Assembly (NCBI GenBank): GCA_034440575.1
Contig: JAOTOL010001396.1
Span: 370,501 to 434,500, forward strand
DNA from: Imbricaverruca yamaguchii
Lineage: Eukaryota > Arthropoda > Thecostraca > Neoverrucidae
Length of the DNA: 64,000 nucleotides
Reading direction: 5' to 3'
The notes beneath the pieces are model-generated. The model had not been told where the DNA came from. It did not search any database and was given only the letters and a program-made list of their open reading frames with translations. Each line of letters begins with the position of its first letter. Position 1 is the first letter of the stretch. Positions 12,701-25,300 of this stretch are shown here, in pieces. The position numbers and the translations under genes were made by a program.

Positions 12701-13899
12701 AACGGTCCGTGGACGATGATTCATATAACAGTGACCATTTCTCTGCTTGGTCTTGTAATATTAACTGTATTTTTGCAAACCGACGACCCTCCAAGAGGAA
12801 ATTTAACCGAGCCGATTGGGGTGCGTTGCAAGCAAACCTTGAGAATAGATTCCGAGACTACTCCGATGAACCTGCTGTTTCCGTGGAGACATGCATGACA
12901 GTAACTGCGCAGAGCGTTCAGCGGCACATCCCTCGTTCATCAGGAACTTCAGTTCGAGTAGTCGTCCCGTGGTGGTCGGGAAAGTGCAGAGAGGCGTTGT
13001 GTGCCAGGAAGGGTTTTTTTCGTGCTTTCATTAGAAATAGTTGTACACCAAATGTAATTGCTTTCTGCAAAGCACAGGCATTCGCTACACGTATTATCGC
13101 TGAAGCGAAACGAGATTCATGGAAAGCTTACGTTAACACGCTTAATCGATCCACATCACTGTCATCTGTATGATCCCGCATCAAGCGCTGGGCAATGTAT
13201 CACCGAAGCAGTCGATGCACCCCTAAGCCCAAATAACCAATCAACCCGTATTGAGCGCTATTCTGGAAGATTTACTCCACTTCCACTTCCTACCCTACAC
13301 GTGGCCGGCCGAGAAATCATTGACCCGAAAGAAGTAGCGGACGAGATGGGACGAGCTTTATCGGCACGCTCGAAAAATGGTATTAACGTGCGCTTCTCGG
13401 CCTATAAGGCTCTATGCGAAGCACATAGGCTCTATGCATTTTTTAACTACAGACCTCTTCGAATACATTCCATTTTCTATTTCCGAACTGACTGCAGAAG
13501 TCAGCGCTCTGAAGAGCGTGGTAGGGAGTCTGGATACATTACATAATGATATTATCTACCAACAACAACCTTGGAAACTGTCCTAAATGCACTAAATGAC
13601 ATATGGAGAATGAGCACATTTCCCCGTCTTCCTGGCGAAAGCAATTGTGGTTCCTATACGCAAGCCAAATAAAACCAGTATGAACACACTTAATTATCGC
13701 CAAATACCGCCATTTTCTCCTTATGTAAGCTATAAGGGGAAAATGGTGAATGTCCGACTAATGTGGTTTTTATAGCGCAACAATCTCCTTTATGTAATAC
13801 AGGGTTGTTTCCGAAAACATCGCAGCACTTTTGATCTCGCTCTAACATTAGACTCTGTTCGATGTTGTAGTTTTAGGAAGAAATGCCACACACCTGCGA

Positions 13900-14412
13900 T
13901 ATTTTTCGATATTGACGGAGCATATGATACTGCATGGCGACACGGTATTATCATGAAGTTACACTTCATGGGCATCAGAGCCTCCATTGGCTTTTCTTGA
14001 CAAATATTCTAGTTACAAGAACATTTCGTGTCAGAGTAGGCAGTTTCTTCTCTGGCACATTCCAGCAAGTTTACGGAGTTCAGCAGGGAAGTGTGCTGAG
14101 TGTTGAATTGTTCGCTATCGCCATGAATGACGTGGGCTCCTCACTGCCAGCTTCCATAGAAAAAAAAACACTATTCGTAGATGATTTTGCCTTTGGTGTT
14201 CTTCGCGTAATGTACACACTGTCGAGAGACAACCTCAACTGGCTGTCAAGAAGGTACAGGATTGGCGTGACAAAACGGGCTTCGTCATGTGGACATAAAA
14301 ATATTGCTGTTCACTTCTGCCGCAAACTGTTCTTGTACCCATCCGGTGATCATGATGGACGGGAACCGCATTTCTTTCAAACCAGCTGCAAAGTTTTTAG
14401 GTATGTTGATTG
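13900..14412 (+). pseudogene. I-like LINE reverse transcriptase remnant
   Basis: In shifting frames one reads FFDIDGAYDTAWRHGI at about 13905, then FQQVYGVQQGSVLSVELFAI at about 14062 and KKTLFVDDFAFGVL at about 14160. The catalytic pair appears as VDD rather than the more common YADD, as is usual in this LINE group. The frame changes at least twice. Confidence 0.7.
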
Positions 14413-14656
14413 ACCGTTGACTAACATACAGAACCCACATCAACGAACTTATGCAGAAATGCGCAAAGAGACTGCAAGTGATGAGAATTGTCTCCAGATG
14501 TTCGTATGGCGCAGACAGACGTATATGACTTCTTATGTATCTATCCGTTGAACATTCTAAAATTCACTATGAATGTTGTATTTATGACGGAGCGTGTGCC
14601 TCAGCCAAGGGTTGTCTTAATACTCGCACGTCCTGCGGTCCACGCCAAATTCGCAT

Positions 14657-15647
14657 GTCCGGGGGGGGGAAGATGTCTGACCCCGTAAGATCTCTAGAAC
14701 TATACTAGCTAGCGACAAACAGAAAACGGCGTTGCATAGCTGGTGACAGGCTCTACCGAAAGTGTTTTGGTCATTTTTGTCGCCCAGGTCAATATTCAGG
14801 TCACTGTGTCATTACAGGTGCAATTCGACCAGATCAGGTGGGACTCACATATTGACGCATATCTCAGGACATGTAACAGATAGAAACAAACGGCTAACGC
14901 TATTCGACAGTCCTTGAAATGTGCTATCGACAATATGCGGTGTGATTTAAGATCAGGTTAACCGAAACAATGACCTCAGGTCAAGGTCATGAAGTAGCCT
15001 AAGGAGGGCATGTAATGTATCAATCGACACGTCTTAGCGATACGAGCACAACGACGGCAATTGCAGCCTTCTAGCTCAGTGCAGTGCGATGTAATGCGCA
15101 TAAATGTGCCAGTGATCTCAGGTGACCTCAGATGACCTTGGTGAGGTCACTGAGCAAAAATGTCAGGTGTAGCATTCAGCATAGCTTCAAACTACAAGCC
15201 ACAACCGTTGTGATGTCATTCCGAGAGCAGATATGTAACCAGGAAGCATTTGTATATTTTACCATAGCCGTACAGTGGGGGAAGCCATGGCCGCGACCTG
15301 ACCTCAGCTCAATGCTACGAAAAAAAACGATATATATGTCATGGTCCCTGATGAGATCATGACGTGATATAAGTTTGAAATCAATCGCCCTATTATTGTG
15401 GAAGTTATGCCACCTAGAACTCCGAGTGTAGTTCGGTCACTTTACCTGATATGGTGACCTGACCTGAGATGACCCAGGATTAAAAGTGTAGGAGGATATG
15501 CGGAAAAGACCAATGAGCTGCTATGCGATGTTTGGCTTTGCTAACTTGAGTAGTTGGGCGGCAAATTAGGAAAAACCGCAGGGGGACAGATATCTGCCCT
15601 CTCCCCCCTCCGGACGTGCGCGTATTAATGTGATCCACAATGCACCT
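14657..15647 (+). mobile_element. Family A DNA element, copy 2, inserted in the I-like LINE
   Basis: It interrupts LINE coding sequence. The left end (gtccgggggggggaag) and right end (ctctcccccctccggac, then gtgcgcgtattaa) are inverted repeats. An exact 8-bp direct repeat ATTCGCAT flanks the interval at 14649-14656 and 15648-15655, but both flanks also resemble the same LINE codons, so the real boundary could be the TTAA at about 15624. The interior is rich in AGGTCA/TGACCT words and resembles the other family A copies. No transposase is encoded. Confidence 0.6.
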
Positions 15648-16029
15648 ATTCGCATCGCTACTTCAGCCTTTCGCACTGCACCGTCTGAAGGTGTAATGGC
15701 AGAAGTAGACGGGCCACCTCTTGCGTTACGCCGTAAGTCATTTGGCGCGTGATACGCATGTAATGTTGCTCAAAACCGGAAACTTCCAGCCTATCAGTGC
15801 ATATTTTCGGGGACATCAAGAGCACGTCACTGGGCTCATCATTGTGTTTTACCCTTTTCAATTCGTATGGCTTCAATCCTTCATGACTGTAATACCAGGC
15901 CGCGTTGTGTAGCACGTGTTATTACGCCGAACACTTACCCACGACACGTTGTCCCAGTGAAAACTGACTTGACTTTGTCCTGATCAAAGAAAGGACATAT
16001 AAACTCGGAGGAACTTCGCATTCATGAAA

Positions 16030-16915
16030 AAATGCATGAATACAACGACTTTTCGCGGATTTAAACACACGGTTCAAAGTCAGTCTGTGGTGTTGGATGT
16101 GCTTACGTCAGTCGACACACTGTTCGTTCCTTTTATCTACCGACACAAACATCGATCTTTACTGCCGAATTATATGCCATTCCGCAAGCCCTCTATTGTA
16201 TACAGGAAGACCGGTCCATAAAGCATGTGGTTTTACACACTATTTGAGCAGTATCCTGGCACTGAAAACCTTTAACTAGGATAACCGGCTTGTTCGGAGC
16301 ATTATCAAAGTCGTTAAATATCTCCATGACATCGGCAGAAATATCGTGTTCTGCTGGAATCTCAGCCATGTCGGACTCGCGGGAAATGAAGCTGCGGGCA
16401 CAACCACCAATCACGCCATCAGCAATGACCGTGTGTTCCATCTACGATTTGGGATCTAAATTACGATTGGGATACGACATCTAAATTGGGACCTATACCC
16501 AACTATATTTTCAGATATGCAGTCAGAATGGCAACGAGCCTAGAACTCCAAGTGTAGCAAGCTCAGGGTTTTAAAACCGACACTAGGAAAGTGGCGATCC
16601 TCGCACCGTACCCAACGACGGGAAGAAGTGACCTATTCTCTTACGATTTAGAATAGACCATATCTTCGCAACCCACAGTTACTATGTTGACCTGGGATGG
16701 CCGACCTTTATGTCCTCGGTGTTCTCACCCGCTTGCTGTGAACCATGATTTAGTAGGCTGTGTACTGTTAAAACTTCTACGATGTCAGATTTAGGACGAC
16801 TAAACGCTGACACTTCTTTACGTATGCTAATAGGGAACGACTCTGAGGTTGTGTCTGGGAATATTTTTACCTTCCTCCGACATGCTCGCCTTGAAGTGAT
16901 ATACCGGCACCAATG
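16030..16915 (+). pseudogene. I-like LINE RNase H and C-terminal remnant
   Basis: Fragments in alternating frames read IFTAELYAI-like at about 16164, LVRSIIKVVKYLHDIG at about 16289, then NLSHVGLAGNEAA at about 16360, which is the conserved end of LINE-type RNase H (usually SHVGIxGNExAD). The zinc-knuckle-like tail LCPRCSHPLAVNHDLVGC and a final SLRMLIGNDSEVVSGNIFTF follow. Stops interrupt every frame. Confidence 0.7.
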
Positions 16916-18755
16916 TGAATATTAATAAGAAGCTAGTATAACAGCACCGCACACTGATTATAATGCAGCTATGGGCGCAAAATGACCCTGGATGTTGACA
17001 CACCCTTAAAATAAAATTCATCACCACCACCTCTCCTGAAATCCTGAAAGCCTACGAATCTCTGGAAATAAACATGCTTTTACCGATGTATGTGGAGACT
17101 GCAATCACGGCATGCGGAGACTACAATCATCAAACGCTACGTATGTCTGCCAGGTTACGAAATTGGCGGCATAGTTAGACTAGCAAGGATTGCGACTGAG
17201 GCATTTACGGGGAAACAGTAAATGAAATTAGTACCATCGTATACCTCATAAATATCAGCCACATTTATGCAATTCCGATCTTCCGAGATGCTCGCACCAC
17301 CGAAGTAATGAATATTGACAATATAATTTACTCGTAGCAGACTCGGATACCCAATAAAATTTGCTTTGTTGTTTTATACTTGTTGCTTTAGCTCAAAATG
17401 TGTAATCGGAAGGGCCTTCAGCGCCAGACATGTGAGCAACTTGTCAATGTAATCTCCCCTAACGTTCCGCACACAAAGTACGACGCGCAGCGCACATGGA
17501 CCACACGTTTTACAAGTGCATTTGAAGCTTCACAAGCGCCAATCATTGGAATACTATCAGGTTGCCTTGTTCGATGGTCGCTGACAATGTTGTTCGCAAT
17601 AATCAAAGCTCAGTATTTCGTAAGTGTATTTGATGCACATCAACAGTGTTGGTGACGTTGGAAAGTGCCCTAAGCGTTCGGAAGGATTCTCCTAACAACA
17701 TTTTGTTCCGGAATATGAATGCAGAAGTCTGGTTTCCGATCAGTTTTAGGAGGAGATCTTTAGCATTTGTTACTGCGATTTCGATTTTTTGTTAGATTTC
17801 AAGAAGTAATATTTGATAGGTTCGCTTCATACAACCTTTCCTGTTGCGTTTTTTTTTTCAGATTTCGAGAAAACGCAATTTTATCCAAAGGCTCGAAGCA
17901 ATTGGCCTTTATTTGAATATGTGTGTGTGGGGTGGGAGGGGGTGAGAGGCTATGGACTCCGTAGCCCTCTAGATCGAAGAATGAATACTCAAAAACGATA
18001 TATACTAAATATACCTGTTAGTTATTCCATTGAGGTGCCGCTAAGTATATCAGAATATTTACATCAGTATTGGAAAGTATCATATAAAGGTTAAAGGAAA
18101 GGTTCAGGATCCAGGTGTGAAGCCACCAGGACCCCCCAACCTTTCCAGATCTGTGTAATCTTGGGGTAGGGTCTTGACCTCGCCAACCTCCTCCTGTTGT
18201 TTCCACCCATTCCTCGCATGCCTCGTGCTAATCAATTGTGACGTATTGTTGCCTAACCAACGCATCATTACACTCAGACTCCAATATCCAGGGCATTTTC
18301 TGGCGTGTTAGCTGGGAAGGGAGTGTCTCCACAATCATGGTTGCCCCTTTTCCAGTCAATTTGTATTTCTAACTACATAAGCATTACTGTGGGGGGAGGG
18401 GCGAGAGATGAAGGGGCTAGTATCTGACCTCGTTGGAATAAATGGTGGTTTCTCACTCCCCCGTGAAATATTTTCAGATGACGGGGGCGGATGCGGTGGG
18501 GGAGGGGCACTGAGGAAATGTGTTCTCCATGATAGGCGGCGCCCCTCCCCCGAATTATTTAGTCACCCCAATGGATTTTTTCAGTTAGAAGGCCCCTCGG
18601 GGAGGAATAGGCCCATCCTGGAAGGAAAATACGCCGTCCAGAGAGGAAGAGACATTCAGTGTGCTCAAGTGTAACCCCTTCCTCGCTCAACGGATTTTCA
18701 GCCGAAGGCACCTTCGCGGGTAGATACTTTCCTAGTGGCGCCCATTCAAAAATAT
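16916..18755. other. No recognisable gene
   Basis: Only short frames. G-rich patches at 17925-17945 and 18390-18520 resemble the low-complexity edges of the DNA elements elsewhere in the window, but I could not define ends. Confidence 0.4.
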
Positions 18756-18766
18756 GACGTTCCGCC

Positions 18767-18953
18767 GGGGGGCGGGGATGGCCGAGTGGTTAGGGTGTTA
18801 AGTTCTGGGTACCATAGGTCCCGGGTTCGACACTCGCGCCGCTCGAGAAAATTTCGCAATCCCGCGGTCCACCGGCGAAACAGTATAAGCGGCACCATTA
18901 GCCGTGAATGTGCATAAAATGTGTTATGAACCACCCAATAAAGTACAACAAAC
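18767..18953 (+). mobile_element. tRNA-derived SINE with perfect 11-bp target duplication
   Basis: The 187-bp body begins with a tRNA-like head: box A TGGCCGAGTGGT at 18779-18790 and box B GGTTCGACAC at about 18824-18833, resembling the Ser/Leu-type tRNA head. A non-tRNA tail ends caataaagtacaacaaac. The direct repeat GACGTTCCGCC flanks it exactly at 18756-18766 and 18954-18964. The exact duplication indicates a recent LINE-mediated insertion. It is not a functional tRNA: the anticodon arm does not fold convincingly. Confidence 0.9.
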
Positions 18954-18964
18954 GACGTTCCGCC

Positions 18965-19905
18965 AGACAAGTACCCAATGGCGATTCCTGGATCTAGCCA
19001 TGTTACAGGAGGCGCTACCACTATGGGTACCGTTACCGGTTTGGAGTCCGGAGAGGTAAGAGTAGTGTCTTTGTATAGTGCAGTAAAGGCGGAACATTCT
19101 TCTTTTTTTTGCATAAAAACATCCATCTATATTGCGCGGCAATAGTGAATACGACCATTTCACCACGTTTGCACATTATTTCCAGCAATTTCAGGTTTAC
19201 CTGAAGAAATTTAAGTTTAGCATAAGATTATAGCGAGGTGGAGAGTGAAACAGCATGATAGGGTACTGCAAAAGCTACGACAGTGCATCGACTATAGGAT
19301 GGACACGATAGAATGAAATACCTTGCGTGTTTCAAGATGTGTTTGTACATTGTTGTCATGGAGACGTGACGTATAGACCGTGACGTCACGACATCGATTC
19401 CACATACCGGCTAGCTCAGTCGGTAGCTAGTGGCGAGTATAGTGGTACGCGATGGAAAGCGTTCACAGGTGAGTATTTAAGGAGCAGACGTGCCTACAGA
19501 ACCCTCACTGTCTAAAATAGTCGGACCTCGACAATTAAAATAGGTGCCGGGCCAGAACACAGCCAACACTGCCAAAACCGCTGATCCAGCAGTCTGCACG
19601 TCTTCTAAGTTTCATATATCCTCGATCAAAGCATTATAATATTATCCTCTAATTGTATGTAGTGAACCTGGATAAAGCTGTATCATGCTTACTCCCGCTG
19701 TCAATGATGCCTGGAAAGACGCCCCACAATGATCACGAGGAGCGGAAGGGTGCGAGCACTTGGATAATTACACCGGATGAGGGAGGGGTGTAGGAAGCAC
19801 TGGCGAACCTAGAGGGATACCCCATAAAGTGACCATTTCTCATGAATTTTAAAATAAATATGGTCTTTTCTATAAATCTAGAAAAATATAATTTGTGACA
19901 AAGAT
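18965..19905. other. No recognisable gene
   Basis: A tRNA box-A-like word (ggctagctcagtcggtagct) at about 19409-19428 has no box B partner at normal spacing. Nothing else stands out. Confidence 0.4.
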
Positions 19906-20715
19906 TGTCTTAACCCGTTCCGTCTCGGGGGGTCTTCAACCTCCCCCTCAGGTTTTATCGCGGATAGTGGACGAACGGCGCAAGGCAGCGCGCTCAAATT
20001 TGGCATACCTTTTCCCAAATCAATTTGGCATGCTGTTGCAAAATTTTGAAGTCAGGTCATCTAGGGTCAACGGGTTAGTCAAGATCAAGTGAAGTTACCT
20101 GCAAAAAAGTTCAACCAGTTGTCACGCTTTAACGGACACAGATATTTTAAAGAAACTTTCAGCGTTTGCTTATCTTTAGGGTTGTAACAAAATGTACTAG
20201 CTTTTTTTTCGTGTTTGTCCATATATAAAGTTTGCATATTTGCCAACTGCAGTTCAAATAGAAGATTCTGGCTAAAGTAAGCATTTGTATTCGGGCAAGT
20301 TGACTTCCAACAACGTTCCTCGGTCTGATCTACCTATTGGAAAATGAACATTAAAGAAAAGCTTGAAAGCTCAAAATTTTGGCATTTCAAAAACAAAAAT
20401 TTGTATTTTTGGGGGCCAAAAAAAATGTTATAGCCCTGGTCGATTTCGCTGTACTTTTCTCATTCCAAATAAATTGTGTTTTTTCATGCATTCACCAAAA
20501 TGGACTCCCCAGAGCCAAAAACAGAATGTAAGTCGTGAAACGTCGTGAAAATCTAGCCCCTGGTGACGTCACTTTTGGGGGTAAATTGTTTTGTGGGTGG
20601 ATTCGGACCCTACTCGTCGAGTGCTTTCCGATGACACCTCTTTCGTTTTCGTGCGATGCTTAGTTTGTATTTTAGAGGGGGTTACTCCCCCCCCCCCCGA
20701 GACGGTGTGTGAGGA
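19906..20715 (-). mobile_element. Family B DNA element, copy 2 (inverted relative to copy 1)
   Basis: The left end (ccgtctcggggggtcttcaa, then the subterminal gcggatagtggacg) and right end (gagggggttactccccc, then cccgagacggtgtgtgagga) are the reverse complement of copy 1 at 9.79-10.59 kb. Interior blocks such as ttgtcacgctttaacgga correspond across copies. No coding capacity. Confidence 0.8.
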
Positions 20716-22071
20716 TCTGCCCGGAAGGACGGCGCGGGGCTGACCCAACGAAGGTTAGCTGCAATTTTTTTTTCCTATATTGGAAAAGCCAAATTTGACA
20801 TAGTCAAACCCGCCGAAAGCCCACCTTCCAGATCTGCCAATGCGGCCAGGTAGACCGAAGTGCCTGCCCTCTCCGAAGTTATCATCTACAATATATATTC
20901 CACTGAATCTGCAAGGTCTAATTACGACCTGCACTTCTAGATAAATTAAATTTGAATGCTTGCTGGCGTGGCTTGACGGAACGTAACATGTATGATGAGC
21001 AGAGATCCAATTCTTGAATTTGGATCCTGCGTGGACCCAAATCCTATAATCGATCTTGAAAATCCAGCTCCATGACGAAATTAAGCCCCAAGTGTAGGGC
21101 GTCTCCGCCGGGCCGACACGGCTGTCCGTTGTAGCCTATGGGTGAGCTGATAATCCCGAACTCTGAAGAAGTTGTCCGTAGTATATTCACGCAGGCTTTT
21201 ATGTTCTGTCAGCATTGTAACAAGACCATACTGTTCGATATTACGACTCATTAGAATCAGCCATTGGTTGAGGAAAATCACGCTGAATGGTGGAACATGT
21301 CACATGTGTAGATGGACTGGATCATTGACCAGCATACCGCAGAGCTTCGTGTCTCAAGGACATCATCTGGACCCTGATGTTATTGAGCCATGAAGTTCTG
21401 ATTTTAAAGGGTAAAAGCCGGCATGAACTAAATAAGATCAGTCATAACATGACACGAAATGTGTAAATTATCATAACTTTTGGTAATTTTGTTTTGGAGC
21501 ATACACGACGAAGATAAACTAGCACGAATGTGAAACAGTATCAAGTTTCAATGGGTAGACTGACATTACAGACATCAAAATAACTTTTAAATGCATCTTA
21601 CAGAACACAATTTGTTTAAAGTAATGTGAACAAGACAAACTTCTCCCGATCCCAAATTGCTCCTAAAATTGGTTCCGCACGAACAACGAGGAGAGGTGGC
21701 TTTATTCCTATTAGGCCTCTCTTTGGTTACTCGAATAGGATGAGCTGCAGCCCATCTTATCCGATGGGCTGCATCCCTGCCCTCGGGACTACATGTACTC
21801 CCCAGGATAACCAACGGGAAGCGAAGTATTTTTTGAGGGGTTAGAATTTGGCGTGCAGAAAATAAACCGAGGAAAACAGTCGGGAGGTGGCAGCAACCTA
21901 CATGCGGGTACCTACCGCAGGGCTTGGCTCGACAGGCGCAGGTAGCAATCTTAACAGACTCTAAGTCACCAATGTTGTTTTCTCGTCGCCAACGCACCAA
22001 CCAATATTTCACCTCACCGAACTGCAGCTGGAGACACACCACCAGGCACAGCCGCATGCGCCAATGGCAAT
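20716..22071. other. Upstream region of the RIIa-type first exon
   Basis: I see no gene. A perfect hairpin (arms GCAGCCCATC / GATGGGCTGC, 6-nt loop) lies at 21747-21772. The long minus-strand frame at 21587-22192 overlaps the GC-rich exon and is most likely its shadow. Any promoter of the RIIa isoform should be here, but no TATA box is evident. Confidence 0.4.
21747..21772. repeat. Perfect 10-bp stem hairpin
   Basis: GCAGCCCATC, loop TTATCC, GATGGGCTGC. It sits 300 bp upstream of the RIIa-type coding exon. Function unknown. Confidence 0.8.
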
Positions 22072-22330
22072 ATGTGCACTGTGCCGCGCAGTGGCGGCGG
22101 CAGCGGCGGCAGCAGCGGCGGCGGCGACGCTCGCCCCTTCTCGGCGGCGGAGCGCCGACGGCGGGCCCGGCTGCTGCTCGGACCGCGCCCACTCTTCCAC
22201 CGGATCCCGATGCCGGCCGGTCTGGAGCGCACCTTGGAGGAGGTGGCGCGCGAGGTGCTGCGCTGGCAGCCCGAGGACATCTACCGCTTCTGCGCCGACT
22301 TCTTCCAGCGCCGGCTGGCCGTCAGAGAAG
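22072..22330 (+). CDS. Alternative first exon A: RIIa (PKA regulatory-subunit type) docking domain
   Basis: The ATG at 22072 opens 86 codons plus one base. After a Gly/Ser-rich and Arg-rich lead (MCTVPRSGGGSGG, then AERRRRARLL), residues about 44-86 form the domain: HRIPMPAGLERTLEEVARE, then VLRWQPEDIYRFCADFFQ, then RRLAVRE. The pattern IP.GLE.LLE.L.REVLR.QP.DIY.FAA.YF fits RIIa of sperm surface protein 17 and CABYR, which dimerise and bind amphipathic AKAP helices. The donor is GAGAAG|gtgggc. The start is tentative because the frame is open upstream and the ATG context is mediocre; an upstream exon could exist. The opposite strand has long shadow frames because of the GC content. Confidence 0.8.
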
Positions 22331-25300
22331 GTGGGCGCGCCGTCTGCGTGGATGTGCTGCACGTGGCGTTGTCAGTCCTGGTCAGAACACGCGCCTGTGA
22401 TCCAGTGGCCCTGCTCTGACGACTGTGTTCGCGTCCTCGAGCTGCCGATCTTCACTTATTTTGCAGACAGCAATTAGGACACCTATCTTGCATTATCACG
22501 GGTGCTGGATGATAATTGTGATGTCACTATCTTGGTTAACACACATAATTTTAATTCCGAGGAGTGAGCGAGCGAATGAGCGCTGCATTGCAGACGAGGC
22601 CAGGTGAGCCTAGATCGTGTTTTTTATTTGGGAAGGTTTCAAAAATCGCTGCTCATTCAGTGCACCGATTATGTAAAGCTACATGCCAAAATAATTGCCG
22701 TGGAATGTACGTTGCCTGGGTGTCAGCATGCACCCACGTTTTCAATTTCTTAAACACGAAGCAAAGCATCCCAGATGTGCGGGTACATACAGGCCTTTGA
22801 TTAGACCCGTATAATAAACTGTATGTACATATGGATACATACCAACCCATCCCGGGGGAAGGGTAGAGTACTGATAAAATCAAAGAACCCGGGGGAAGGG
22901 TAGAGTACTGATAAAATCAAAAGAACTAGAAACTAACCAGGAAAATAATATCGAAATCGATACTCTTTTCCTGGTTAGTTCTTTTGTTCGTTTGGTTAGT
23001 ATAGTTCTTTTCGATAAAATCGAAAAGAACTAGAAACTAACACTAGAAAAACAACCAGGAATAGTGGGTTTTTAATGGATGAGTGCCACGAGCCAGATAT
23101 GAACCAGCCTGGTTTTGTATTGTTCGACTACCCATGTGTGTCGTTGACCTGCTAGACCACCTCGGTTTTTCGGCAATTTTATCAATTGTAGCTTCTGAAG
23201 AAAAAAAAATTCGATAAGCATTCGCCAAAAATCAAAGATGATCCATCCTGATACGGTTCCGACCACGTAAGAAGAATCAATTTAGCCTATATGACACCTC
23301 CATTTTTCTTGAATGCAAATGCTGATAAAAATGGATCCTGGATGGAGGACCGCCACCAGCCGGATATGAACAACCCCAGCCCCTGAACTTCGGCCGACTG
23401 ATGAGGATCTACGCCTGGCCATAGCTGGAGTAAGAACAGCGTCTCACCAACCTCCAGGCATACATAACAGGCAATTGGGCAGACAAAAGTTGCGACGCTC
23501 ACGTACAACCATGTGTACTATGTATTGTATGCATCTACTAGTATTTATATATGGCATGCCATTCAGTAGGTCCACACCCACTTGCTTCATATTCTCGCAT
23601 TCTATTTATATCATGGTTTTATGTTGAATTCCACTATTTAAAATTGCATTTTCATCAGTTAAATATAATGACCTTGATGTAGGTATGAACCACTTCATCT
23701 CCGTTCGGCTTCAAGACCCTTACGGGCAGAACTAACAAATACTGAACAAAACGTGAAGTTATGTGCAATATGCCGCAACCTCCAGAGCTGAAAAACTCAA
23801 CAGGAACAAGCATATGAAAACTGAAGAAACATTGCACAAGAAAACGAAGAAATATAGTCCGAGGGGAATCGAGTCAGCTGTGCAATATGATATTTGCTCG
23901 GTTCAATGTCATGTGAATTGTGCACACAGTTAAGTTCCACATTTTCTTGATGATTTTCGACTTGCAGCGTGTGAAGTGCCGTACTTTCAAAACGGCTGAA
24001 TACGCACATCGAGGTCCGATATGTCAGCTATTCTGCCTTTGCGGCTTCGTGGAGGCTCGCCAAGATTCTCCTGGTGCCTGGCAGACGTCAGCAGTCAGAA
24101 GGCACACAGCTGTTGGCTGCTTGCCGTAAACAGCAACTGGAACCCCTGGCGGGTCCCGGGCGGCGTCATTTTTGTCGGCGAGCTGCGTCATTTCCGGCGC
24201 GGAGAGCGAGCAGCCGGCCCGACCAGCCGCCTCTGGCCACGCGGACGGGTCCACGCCGGCGGCACAGACGCGGGCGACGCGCGACTGCGGCCGCCTGGAG
24301 CCGTCGAATGTGATGTTTACGTCACGAGCCGCCGCCGCTCGGCTGGACGAGACCTTGCGGCGCAGGAATTGGCTGTTCTCGCCCCCTCCCACGGTGCGCT
24401 AAAAATACCCCCCCCCCCCCACCACCGGCGACGTGGACGGCCTGGTGCTCAGTCAAACCGACCGGCACAATGTCGGCGTGGCTAGGTGGGCGGCGCGAGC
24501 AGCCGCGGACAGACCGTGACGTACCCGGCGGGTGTGGCGTGAACGGTGGCCACTTCGTGAGTCGCTAGTGGTGGTGAGTCGCGAGCGACCGCGCGCGCGC
24601 CAGCGCCAGCACCGGGCCTCAACATGGGCTGCATCCTCTCCTACTTCTCGGGGGAGACAGGCAAGCCAACTGAAGGTAGGCGGGCTGCGGCGACCGAGGG
24701 CACCGCGAGGCGAATTATGTTAGGTTGGGTGGGTGAGGTTAGGTAGTTGCTGAGGTACGGTGGAATAATCGTGGCTGAGCGTTGATCGCCGATGGTGAGC
24801 GGGGATCGATGGGGGCGGCTGTGGGTCGCTAGAGAATGGGAGCTTTGCCGATGATTAGGCGGGGTAGGTCAGCGGTGGCATAGCCAGGATTTTGGTAAGG
24901 AAGGATCCAACCGAAAAAAATCATGAAGAGAAAACTTCAGGAAGTGTGAAGTGCGCCGATTTTATTTTGGTTTTACGTGGGGAAAATCTCGAATTTCTTC
25001 GTTCGGTCTAGTGTATTTTTGGTTGCTAAGGTGGGGGTGGGCAGACCTCCGGGCCCCTTGTTTGCGCTCTGTATGTGAGGGTGGGCGGGGGGCTTCTGGA
25101 GGCAGTGCTAGATACTACCGAGGAGTATGCGCAGGCATGCAGATATTAGCATGGCCACACATCGACATCGCTGTGGCACACATCGCAGTGGCACCTGCCG
25201 TTAGAATGTCCAAGTGTAAAGTGGCTCCAGTACTGCTATGTAATCATATGATGGCTTTGACCTTTAGACCTTAGGCGCAGGCATTAGCGTGCCCACACGC

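Larger units (their letters stand above)
12110..16915 (+). mobile_element. I-like LINE fossil (endonuclease, RT, RNase H), interrupted by a DNA element
   Basis: The order is that of an I/Jockey-group ORF2. An endonuclease-like region spans 12149-12660 (CPQETKL, GHGGVLIAVHNSISF, GEFNAHHPRWDS). RT pieces follow at 13900-14400 (FDIDGAYDTAWRHGI, then QQGSVLSVELFAIAMN and LFVDDF in other frames). After an insertion at 14657-15647, sequence resumes with IRIATSAFRTAPSEG. An RNase H-like segment lies at about 16160-16420 (HVGLAGNEAA), then a Cys-rich tail (LCPRCSHPLAVNHDLVGC at about 16700) and TSLRMLIGNDSEVVSGNIF at about 16812. Many stops and frameshifts mark it as old and inactive. RNase H plus a terminal Cys motif separates it from the CR1-like copies. 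Confidence 0.8.

Noticed and set aside
18767..18840. Functional Ser/Leu-type tRNA gene
   Set aside because: Arms do not close, and an 11-bp duplication bounds a longer element.
21587..22192. 201-residue minus-strand frame
   Set aside because: Overlaps the RIIa exon; Arg/Cys/Ala-rich content is what the complement of a GC-rich exon gives.
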